This document shows positions 1 through 6,022 of a stretch of DNA of 7,940 nt, piece by piece. Position 1 is the stretch's first letter; every line of letters begins with the position of its first letter. Location of the stretch: contig JALZVB010000181.1 of NCBI GenBank assembly GCA_023300835.1, positions 1 through 7,940 on the forward strand, read 5' to 3'. The translations under genes were made by a program, and so were the position numbers. The stretch comes from Saprospiraceae bacterium (GTDB taxonomy: Bacteria > Bacteroidota > Bacteroidia > Chitinophagales > Saprospiraceae). The notes beneath the pieces were generated by a model. The model was given only the letters and a program-made list of their open reading frames with translations, did not search any database and was not told where the DNA came from.

Positions 1-1350
1 CCTATTGTATCTACTATGAATGGATCAGCTATGCCGTCACCTTCACATATAGAAAAGTCAGCTGTCGTTATCATTGCTGCGATTAACGTATCTGGCACGA
101 CTCCTACAACTATAGTATCTCTGTTGACCGTAATCGGATTGGATAAATCAAAACATCCTTCTAACTCTGTTGCTAGACTGTCTATTTCTAAGCCTATTAC
201 ATTTCCATTAAATCCTAAATTCCATATCAGACATTGTCCAAATTCCGTACCTTCTAAATCAAATGGCGGTCCTGCTGGCAAGGCTAATATCTTGGCAGAT
301 GCATCTGTTATTATCCATTGTGAGCTATCGCCTTCCATATCTGCAAGAAGAACATTCAGTGGATCAGGTATACCGTCTCCAACTATAATTGTTATCTCTG
401 TTGTATCTCCTGGTGTCAAAAATATTGAGCCACCATCAACACTATTTCTTGTAACTGTCAGTGCATTTGACAAGACATGATTTCCACCAAATCCTGACAT
501 GTTATCACCAACGATTATACCCGTAAATGTACTGTCAGAAACCACATGCCATACTTGACATATACCTGGGCCTGCACCTTCAAAATCAAAATCAGAAGAT
601 TCCTGGGATGCTAAAATTACACCATTGGTATCTGTAACAAAATAAGTCTTATTGGGTCCGACACCTCCTGTTGTATCTATTGTAAATGGATCAGCTACGC
701 CATCACCTTCACATATAGAAAAATCAGGATTTAGTATTGTAACTGGCGATAATGTGTTAGGCACAATAACTACTGTGTCTCGTATTACTGTAATAAAATT
801 TGAAAGATCGAAACATCCTACCAGATCTGTAGCTAGACTATCTTGAGTTAAACCTTCAATAGATTCATTATAAGCTAAATGCCAAACAAGACACGTACCT
901 GCTTCAACACCTTCAAAATCAAAAGGTGGTCCTGCAGGTATTTCTAAAATTTTGAAATTAGGATCCGTTATTAACCAAACTGAAGAATCTCCTTCCACTC
1001 CTGTCAACAACACATCAAAAGAGTCAGACAAGCCATCTCCTACAATTATCGTTGTATCCGTAGCGCCACTAGTAAGTAATATATCACCACCCGCAATACC
1101 ATTTCTAGTAACAGTCAGTGGATTAGATAAAACCGCATTTGTACCTAAATCAAAAATAGATTCTCCTACAACTACACCTTGAAAAGTACTGTCAGCAGCT
1201 ATATGCCATACTTGACATATGCCTTCTCCTGAGCCTTCAAAATCAAAGTCAGCACTATCTTGAGTAGCTAAAATAAGGCCTGATGTATCCGTGACAACAT
1301 AGGTCTGATTAACACCGACTGCTCCACTCAGGTTAATTGTAATGGCATCT
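1..1350 (-). repeat. Higher-order doublet duplication (~220 residues) within the repeat array
   Basis: Units 7+8 and 9+10 form two copies of a two-unit module. Equivalent codons of the GDGxADPF segment lie near 24-26, 690-692 and 1347-1349, giving offsets of 666 and 657 bp. The two copies keep long matching stretches, such as ILA(S/T)Q, DFDFEG, GICQVWH, IIVGDG, AGPPFD and DSLAT(D/E)L. In each pair the first unit has lost the signature Cys (GTNAVLSN, GGNHVLSN) while the second keeps it (GCFDLSN). The pattern indicates fairly recent tandem duplication of a heterodimeric unit. Confidence 0.8.
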
Positions 1351-3347
1351 GCCATTCCATCACCTGCGCATATCGTTATATCTTGATTAGAAATTACACC
1401 TGGTATCAGTGTATCCTCATCTATAGTTCTTGTTACTGATAGTGGACCAGAGAGCTCATAGCAACCTCCAAGATCAGAGAGATTGTTACCTACATCGTCA
1501 TCCTCTAGAATCCCAATAAAGTCTGCTAACCATATCTGACATATGCCTTCACCCGCATTATTGAAGTTAAATTGACTGCTCGCTTGAGTCGTTATTATTG
1601 TACCAATTGTATCTGTAACAATATATAATCTTCTTGATTGTGATCCTGGTGCCGATGTGACAACTTCTACATTATCAGCATTCTGACCTATTACAACTTC
1701 TATAAAAGTCTCTCCTCCAACAAATGTAATAGCAGGTGCTATTGCTCTATCTCTGAGAACGGCAACAGGTGTTGACAACTCAAAACATCCCAAAGTGATA
1801 TCATTGATATTACGTTCTATTGCTCCAAATGTAACATTGATTTCTGAGTGGGCTAAATGGTAAACAAAACAAGATCCTGATTCAGCAGATGAAAAATCTA
1901 GCGTATTACTTTGTTGAACTGAAATCACGACTCCTATACTATCTGTAACTATCCAAGAAGAAAAGTTTCCAGAGTTTCCTGATACGTTAAAATCAGTAGT
2001 GCCACCATTGTTGATACAATATCTCACTGCCGCTGGGCCATCAATAACGCCTGCCTCAACACTGTTACGAGTTATTGTTAATCTATTAGAAAGCGCAAAA
2101 CATCCATTTAGGTCAGATATTCTGCCTCCTACTACGGTACCGTTTATCGTTTCGAATGCATCTAAATGATAGATATAACATGTTCCTGGAACTGCATTGG
2201 TAAAATCGAAACTACTCGTGCTTCCTGGTTGTATTTCTATGATAACATCGTTGCTGTCCGTTAGTAATAAAGTAGAATTAGTTCCTACCTGACCCGTTAC
2301 ATCTACATCTACAAGTTGACGATCATTATTCTTCATACACAAGTTGACCATTTCAGATCCATTAGACAGAAGTCTACCTCCAGTTAATGTTGCTCTTCTC
2401 AGAATTACTGAATTAGAAGTCACATAACAACCCGTTATATCTGCAACAATACCTCCGATACTAAGACCTGTAAGTACAGACGAATGGCTTATATGGTTAA
2501 GCATAACAATAGGTTCATTTAAGTTACCGACAACCACATTACTATCATTGCCGAAACCTAATATTCGGCCTTGCTGATTTGTAATGATGTATGTGCTGAG
2601 TGCCCCTACATTTCCCGTAAGGTTTACTTGTACACTATTCTGACTACTACATATATTTATATCGTTAAGTCCTCCTACATTTATATTGCCGCCGGAAAGA
2701 ATGGCCGTACTTCTAAACAAATCGATGCCCGATGAGAAAGCAAAACATCCTTGTAAGTTGGCTATGTTACTTCCATTATTAAGTCCACTTATTCCACCGG
2801 TATAACTCAATGCACGGATCGTATAATTCCCCTCTCCTAAAAAACCTAAATCAAATGCAGCATTATTAAAAACCTGAATTATATTACCTGATAAATCAGC
2901 TATAACATATCTCACTTCTGCTCCTAGATTACTTCTAAGGGATGTATTAATATTAGTATTAGAATTATCAGCACAAGCTGTATAAGTAGATTCTCCGGCT
3001 TGTGTCAATAGCTGTCCGCCTTGAACAATTATTCTTGTAACTGAAATAGGATTAGATAAATCATAGCAGCCCGTTAGGTTAAATACGCTAGATCCTATTG
3101 GAAAACCTAGTGTTGTTCCGTCACTTGACAAATGATAAATAGCATATACGCCATCACTAAAAGCACTAAAGTCGATCTGACTAGAAGATGCTAATTGTTG
3201 TATAATACCATTCTGGTCTGTTACAAGCCATTGAGAATTCTGTCCCACATTGGAAGCAAGATTTACTGAAACTATATTATTCCCAGACTGGGTAGAACAA
3301 AGATCTAAATTTGAATTTGTACTTATAACACCACCATTAACTCTATT
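1..3347 (-). repeat. Ten tandem ~107-residue protein repeats in the giant secreted protein
   Basis: The conserved Gly-Cys-aromatic signature, or its aligned equivalent, falls at residues 333, 440, 546, 655, 760, 868, 976, 1084, 1195 and 1304, giving spacings of 105-111 residues. Each unit typically contains, in order, an early Cys (for example FSICEGDG or ITICAGDG), a TYVVTD/QWLVTD strand, a DFDFEG turn, a CQVWH/CFVYHL segment, and the closing GCFDLSNPITVTR strand. The early units are strongly diverged, while those nearest the left edge are much more alike. The size and beta-strand pattern fit an immunoglobulin-like fold. I have seen similar units in Saprospiraceae exported proteins but cannot name a family with certainty. 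An eleventh unit begins at the window edge. Confidence 0.85.
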
Positions 3348-4064
3348 ACATCCTCCAGTGATTGTAAAATCATCAATATCCCATGCACCAACGTTTCCGC
3401 CATTGCCTACTAGACAATAAGGAAGTATTTCTACATAAAAAAGAGATGCTTCTGAAACCGTACATTCTGGTATTGCTGAGAAATCAAATGTTTTCAATGA
3501 CCAATCTCTTGTGGTTTCTAGCTCTCCTGAGTCATAGATGATTTCATTATCTAGAACCAATCGCAGATTATAATGTGTCGGATAATTATTAAGACCAGAA
3601 GCGCCTTCTATAAATTGAAAAAACTCTGGTGCATAAGATTGAAACATTAAGTTGTCCAGTGAACCTACTCCATCGATACCAGGTGTCACCATGACTCTTA
3701 CCCTCAAGGCTTTATCTCTCTGCCCATCTGAGTTACATGCCGTTGATGCACCTATACACATAGCTACACCACCATTGTGTCCGGGAGCACATGAATGTTC
3801 ATTAACTTGAGGATTAAGTCGGAATAAATTTCCGCCAATCACATCTAATTCTGTACATAATGCATTGTCTGTCTTTGTTGCCGTAAACTCCGAGTAATCA
3901 AAACTGGAACCACTTGCAAATGATTTACATTCTTCAAAATCAAAATGTAATGCGGGTCGTTCTCCACTCACTAAAATATCTGGGCTATTGCCAAATAAAA
4001 ATGAACTACAGAGAAAAGTAAGTACCATTAGGGAATGATACGGGATAGAGGTTTTTGGATACAT
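1..4064 (-). CDS. Giant secreted repeat protein, N-terminal 1354 residues (3' end outside window)
   Basis: One uninterrupted minus-strand frame runs from an ATG at 4064-4062 to the left edge. An in-frame TAA lies two codons upstream, so this is the first possible start; Met13 is an alternative. Residues 1 to about 25 (MYPKTSIPYHSLMVLTFLCS plus SFLFG) form a signal peptide. Residues about 37-240 form a Cys-containing beta-rich domain ending in a YCLVGNGGNVGAWDIDDFTI-type segment and Cys239; it resembles the jelly-roll/MAM-like domains that open many Saprospiraceae surface proteins. From about residue 240 onward there are ten Ig-sized repeats, each ending in a GCFDLSNPITVTR-like signature. No catalytic motif is visible. 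I infer an exported surface adhesin or matrix protein, probably a type IX secretion substrate; the C-terminal sorting domain would lie outside the window. The role is inferred from architecture only. The start and reading frame are well supported. Confidence 0.9.
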   Translation of the reverse strand, partial: MYPKTSIPYHSLMVLTFLCSSFLFGNSPDILVSGERPALHFDFEECKSFASGSSFDYSEFTATKTDNALCTELDVIGGNLFRLNPQVNEHSCAPGHNGGVAMCIGASTACNSDGQRDKALRVRVMVTPGIDGVGSLDNLMFQSYAPEFFQFIEGASGLNNYPTHYNLRLVLDNEIIYDSGELETTRDWSLKTFDFSAIPECTVSEASLFYVEILPYCLVGNGGNVGAWDIDDFTITGGCNRVNGGVISTNSNLDLCSTQSGNNIVSVNLASNVGQNSQWLVTDQNGIIQQLASSSQIDFSAFSDGVYAIYHLSSDGTTLGFPIGSSVFNLTGCYDLSNPISVTRIIVQGGQLLTQAGESTYTACADNSNTNINTSLRSNLGAEVRYVIADLSGNIIQVFNNAAFDLGFLGEGNYTIRALSYTGGISGLNNGSNIANLQGCFAFSSGIDLFRSTAILSGGNINVGGLNDINICSSQNSVQVNLTGNVGALSTYIITNQQGRILGFGNDSNVVVGNLNEPIVMLNHISHSSVLTGLSIGGIVADITGCYVTSNSVILRRATLTGGRLLSNGSEMVNLCMKNNDRQLVDVDVTGQVGTNSTLLLTDSNDVIIEIQPGSTSSFDFTNAVPGTCYIYHLDAFETINGTVVGGRISDLNGCFALSNRLTITRNSVEAGVIDGPAAVRYCINNGGTTDFNVSGNSGNFSSWIVTDSIGVVISVQQSNTLDFSSAESGSCFVYHLAHSEINVTFGAIERNINDITLGCFELSTPVAVLRDRAIAPAITFVGGETFIEVVIGQNADNVEVVTSAPGSQSRRLYIVTDTIGTIITTQASSQFNFNNAGEGICQIWLADFIGILEDDDVGNNLSDLGGCYELSGPLSVTRTIDEDTLIPGVISNQDITICAGDGMADAITINLSGAVGVNQTYVVTDTSGLILATQDSADFDFEGSGEGICQVWHIAADSTFQGVVVGESIFDLGTNAVLSNPLTVTRNGIAGGDILLTSGATDTTIIVGDGLSDSFDVLLTGVEGDSSVWLITDPNFKILEIPAGPPFDFEGVEAGTCLVWHLAYNESIEGLTQDSLATDLVGCFDLSNFITVIRDTVVIVPNTLSPVTILNPDFSICEGDGVADPFTIDTTGGVGPNKTYFVTDTNGVILASQESSDFDFEGAGPGICQVWHVVSDSTFTGIIVGDNMSGFGGNHVLSNALTVTRNSVDGGSIFLTPGDTTEITIIVGDGIPDPLNVLLADMEGDSSQWIITDASAKILALPAGPPFDLEGTEFGQCLIWNLGFNGNVIGLEIDSLATELEGCFDLSNPITVNRDTIVVGVVPDTLIAAMITTADFSICEGDGIADPFIVDTI

Positions 4065-4091
4065 GTCTTAAATCTTAAAATTAAGTGCATT

Positions 4092-4125
4092 AAAATCTAG
4101 CTATAAACTTATGATCTATTGTCAA
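4092..4125 (-). promoter_or_regulatory. Candidate promoter for the giant secreted protein
   Basis: On the minus strand, TTGACA (4125-4120) is followed after a longer than usual gap by TAGATTTT (4099-4092), which partly matches the Bacteroidota -7 element TAnnTTTG. The second element sits 28 bases before the start codon. The spacing from TTG to the second element is 23 bases rather than 19-21, so the call is weak. Confidence 0.25.
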
Positions 4126-4212
4126 GGGTATATTAAAAAACAACAGAATGGTAAACTAACTGTCCTTAAGACACCGTAAAATGTCATATATAAGAAGCTT
4201 AATACCCTCATT

Positions 4213-4381
4213 ATGAGGCAGTTCATTACAACTCTTAGGCGTACAGGTACAGCATACCTGTATTCCAAAAGCTGCTATAGCTCTTGTTTTTACTGTTTTT
4301 ACCGCGACTTCCTATTACTATAAGCCTAACGGATCTTTCACTTGGGATGTGAATCGGAATGCAAAAATATCTCTTAAATAG
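4213..4381 (+). pseudogene. Small membrane-protein-like frame broken by a one-base shift
   Basis: An ATG at 4213 opens MRQFITTLRRTGTAYLYSK and the frame then degrades, ending at TAA 4321-4323. The +1 frame, which has no start of its own after a TGA at 4214-4216, continues as AAIALVFTVFTATSYYYKPN and then GSFTWDVNRNAKISLK, stopping at TAG 4379-4381. Reading the AAAA run at 4267-4270 as AAA would join the two into one 55-residue protein. It would have a basic N-terminus, one hydrophobic segment (AAIALVFTVF) and a polar, Trp-containing tail. I do not recognise the family. It could be a decayed gene, a sequencing error in the homopolymer, a programmed +1 shift, or chance; there is no clear ribosome binding site. 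The protein-like character of the second half is the main argument, and it is only suggestive. Confidence 0.35.
4242..4262. repeat. Perfect 8-bp inverted repeat with 5-base loop
   Basis: TACAGGTA (4242-4249) and TACCTGTA (4255-4262) are exact reverse complements separated by CAGCA. No T-run follows on either strand, so it does not look like an intrinsic terminator. Its place between two divergent genes would suit an operator for a dimeric regulator, but it also lies inside the broken small frame, so it may be coincidental. Confidence 0.45.
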
Positions 4382-4497
4382 CTATAATTCACCTATTTAC
4401 ACATAACAATTATTAACCATGTTTATTTAATTGATTATCTGACACTTAAGTAATAATAAAAATTATATAACTTATGGCTTAATATGAATATTCAACC

Positions 4498-4524
4498 TTG
4501 ACAATCTTGGTTAATCTAGATTAT
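4498..4524 (+). promoter_or_regulatory. Candidate promoter for the aminotransferase gene
   Basis: TTGACA at 4498-4503 is followed by TAGATTAT at 4517-4524, a partial match to the Bacteroidota TAnnTTTG element, about 42 bases before the ATG at 4567. The spacing after TTG is 16 bases, shorter than the usual 19-21, so this is a weak call. A sigma-70-like reading (TTGACA, 17 bases, TTATTA) is equally possible. Confidence 0.3.
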
Positions 4525-4566
4525 TAAGTTCAGAGTAATTCCATTTTCTAACCAATTTTCATTGTT

Positions 4567-5469
4567 ATGCTTCAAAATTTCAACCCAAAAAATAAAGATC
4601 TCCAAGTGTGGATCAAAGATAAACTCTACCATAGGTCAGAGGCCAAGGTCTCGGTTTTTGACAGTGTTGTGCAAGGTGGAGATGCCGTATGGGAAGGATT
4701 GAGAATATACAGAGGCGGTGTATTTGTATTAGACAAACACCTCGACAGATTGATGGCTTCAGCCAAAGCGATGCACTTTGCTGATATTCCTAGCCGAGAA
4801 GAAATTACTAAGGCGCTATTTACAACGCTTAAAGCCAATGGGATGGAAGATGGTGTACATGTCAGACTGACATTGACAAGAGGAGAAAAAACAACATCTG
4901 GCATGGACCCAAGGCTCAATAACATGGGGTCCACACTTATTATATTACCTGAGTGGAAAGCACCGGTTTATGATAATGCAAAGGGCATCAAGATAATTAC
5001 GAGTTCTACAAGAAGAAATTCACCTAATCATCTAGATTCTAAGATTCACCACACCAATCTTATCAATAATATCTTAGCGAAAATAGAGGCTAACGTTGCT
5101 GGTGCTGATGCTGCGCTAATGCTAGACGTAAATGGGTTTGCAGCTGAACTCAATGGCACCAATATCTTTATGGCTTACAAAAACAAAATATATACCCCAC
5201 ATGCTACGGCTTGCCTCCACGGTATAACACGAGGCCTTATTATTGAACTGGCCGAAGAACTGGGTATTCCTTGTATTGAAAAAGATATTTCACTGACTGA
5301 ATTCTACAGTGCTGATGAAGTTTTCTGCTCTGGTACTATGGGAGAACTTACGCCAATAACCAGTATAGACGGTAGATCTATAGATAATTATAACAAGACT
5401 GGTATATTATCGCAATTGAATAAAGCCTTTGAAGCTAAGATTCCAGCGTATTCCCTAGCTATTATTTAG
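4567..5469 (+). CDS. Class IV PLP-dependent aminotransferase (branched-chain/D-amino-acid transaminase superfamily)
   Basis: This is a complete 300-residue cytoplasmic enzyme, the usual length for fold-type IV transaminases (about 280-310). Landmarks in order are the GGDAVWEGLRIYRGG substrate loop (37-51), HLDRL with Arg61 expected at the cofactor phosphate, VRLTLTRG (99-106), Lys159 in LDSKIHHTNLINNILA as the expected Schiff-base lysine, Glu194 in AAELNGTNIF, GITRGLIIELAEELGI (219-234) and SGTMGELTPI (255-264). The family transfers amino groups between amino acids and 2-oxo acids, classically leucine, isoleucine and valine with 2-oxoglutarate. The VRLTLTRGEKTTSGMDPR region departs from enterobacterial IlvE and is closer to the D-amino-acid transaminase/IlvE-like branch, so the substrate cannot be fixed and I give no symbol. 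No other ilv or leu gene is nearby. Start: first ATG after non-coding AT-rich sequence, leaving a normal N-terminus. Confidence 0.93.
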   Translation: MLQNFNPKNKDLQVWIKDKLYHRSEAKVSVFDSVVQGGDAVWEGLRIYRGGVFVLDKHLDRLMASAKAMHFADIPSREEITKALFTTLKANGMEDGVHVRLTLTRGEKTTSGMDPRLNNMGSTLIILPEWKAPVYDNAKGIKIITSSTRRNSPNHLDSKIHHTNLINNILAKIEANVAGADAALMLDVNGFAAELNGTNIFMAYKNKIYTPHATACLHGITRGLIIELAEELGIPCIEKDISLTEFYSADEVFCSGTMGELTPITSIDGRSIDNYNKTGILSQLNKAFEAKIPAYSLAII

Positions 5470-5571
5470 CGAATTATCACCCGTATTCCGTGCAAAATAA
5501 AGTCAAATCGCTCGCAAACAATAAATGTTTAAGATATACAGTTTATATGCTGAACCCAAAGTTTTGAGGAT

Positions 5572-5588
5572 AGCTAAACAGCTTTTTT
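5572..5588 (+). terminator. Weak candidate terminator after the aminotransferase gene
   Basis: AGCT (5572-5575), loop AAAC and AGCT (5580-5583) are followed by a run of six T. The stem is only four base pairs, so it may simply be AT-rich leader sequence of the next gene. It lies about 100 bases after the aminotransferase stop and 30 bases before the next start. Confidence 0.2.
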
Positions 5589-5618
5589 CGAACAACAATT
5601 TGTTAATAAAAATCGTGT

Positions 5619-5846
5619 ATGAAGAAATGCTACCCTAACAGTTTTTTAATTCAATATTTATACGGTGAAACTTCTCTTACTAAAACCTTGGAAATCGAAT
5701 ATGCTATCCAAGAAGAATCAAAGATAAGAGATCAATTCAATTTGCTAAAACAAAGCAAAGACAGTTTGCCTAAAGTATTATTCTTCCCTAAAGACAAGAC
5801 AATGAATTCTATTATGGAATACAGCAAAACTTCTGCTTGTCATTAA
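5619..5846 (+). CDS. Small hypothetical protein (75 residues), anti-sigma-N-terminus-like
   Basis: A short, soluble-looking protein with no signal peptide or membrane segment. The N-terminal part (SFLIQYLYGETSLTKTLEIE, residues 8-27, then YAIQEES) matches a pattern I recognise from small Bacteroidota proteins. In those, an LYGE(T/L)S helix start is followed by an acidic helix and an (R)DxFxxLK helix, like the N-terminal helical part of anti-sigma factors. The zinc ligands of true zf-HC2 anti-sigma domains (HxxxCxxC) are absent; the two Cys (4, 73) are near the ends. The tail TMNSIMEYSKT resembles the closing helix of these small proteins. It lies 149 bases after the aminotransferase stop on the same strand and is followed by a strong terminator, so the two could share a transcript. 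Function is not known; the resemblance is from memory and unverified. Confidence 0.7.
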   Translation: MKKCYPNSFLIQYLYGETSLTKTLEIEYAIQEESKIRDQFNLLKQSKDSLPKVLFFPKDKTMNSIMEYSKTSACH

Positions 5847-5889
5847 AGGTTGATAAGGTGGTCTTATAATAGACACCTCTATTTATAGA

Positions 5890-5940
5890 AAGCTCGTATT
5901 GAGTCAGTATCAACTGATATTAATACGAGCTTAATTTTTT
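5890..5940 (+). terminator. Strong intrinsic terminator after the 75-residue ORF
   Basis: AAGCTCGTATT (5890-5900) pairs perfectly with AATACGAGCTT (5922-5932), an 11-bp stem, followed by AA and six T (5935-5940). The loop itself contains a second hairpin, TCAGT-ATCA-ACTGA (5904-5917). It closes transcription from the aminotransferase and small gene before the separate promoter of the next gene. Confidence 0.85.
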
Positions 5941-5981
5941 ATACCTGCCTCACTTCCTGTTGCCGTCTACTTGAATCCTTA

Positions 5982-6011
5982 TTGACCAAGTTATGTGCTA
6001 TATTAGTTTAA
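5982..6011 (+). promoter_or_regulatory. Bacteroidota-type promoter for the EEP-domain gene
   Basis: TTG at 5982-5984, exactly 19 bases, then TAGTTTAA at 6004-6011, matching the TAnnTT core of the Bacteroidota -7 element (TAnnTTTG). It lies 11 bases before the ATG at 6023, which would give a very short leader. The preceding terminator makes an independent promoter here expected. Confidence 0.5.
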
Positions 6012-6022
6012 AATATAGTCAT

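Larger units (their letters stand above)
4065..4566. other. Divergent intergenic region between the giant secreted protein and the aminotransferase
   Basis: About 500 bases separate two divergently transcribed genes. The region is AT-rich, especially 4380-4500. It holds candidate promoters for both genes, an 8-bp inverted repeat at 4242-4262 and a broken small reading frame at 4213-4381. I see no tRNA, no riboswitch that I can recognise and no intact gene. The stretch from 4382 to 4497 shows nothing beyond AT-rich sequence. Confidence 0.7.

Noticed and set aside
16..1182. Plus-strand open frames at 16-480, 652-846 and 952-1182
   Set aside because: They lie antisense to the continuous 1354-codon minus-strand frame and recur with its repeat period; their products are Ser/Pro/Thr-rich shadow translations without domain features.
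4255..4385. Minus-strand open stretch opposite the broken small frame
   Set aside because: It has stops at both ends and no usable start except a Met six codons from its end; composition is not protein-like enough to call.
4626..4934. Minus-strand open frame inside the aminotransferase gene
   Set aside because: It is antisense to a well-conserved class IV aminotransferase and has no recognisable features.
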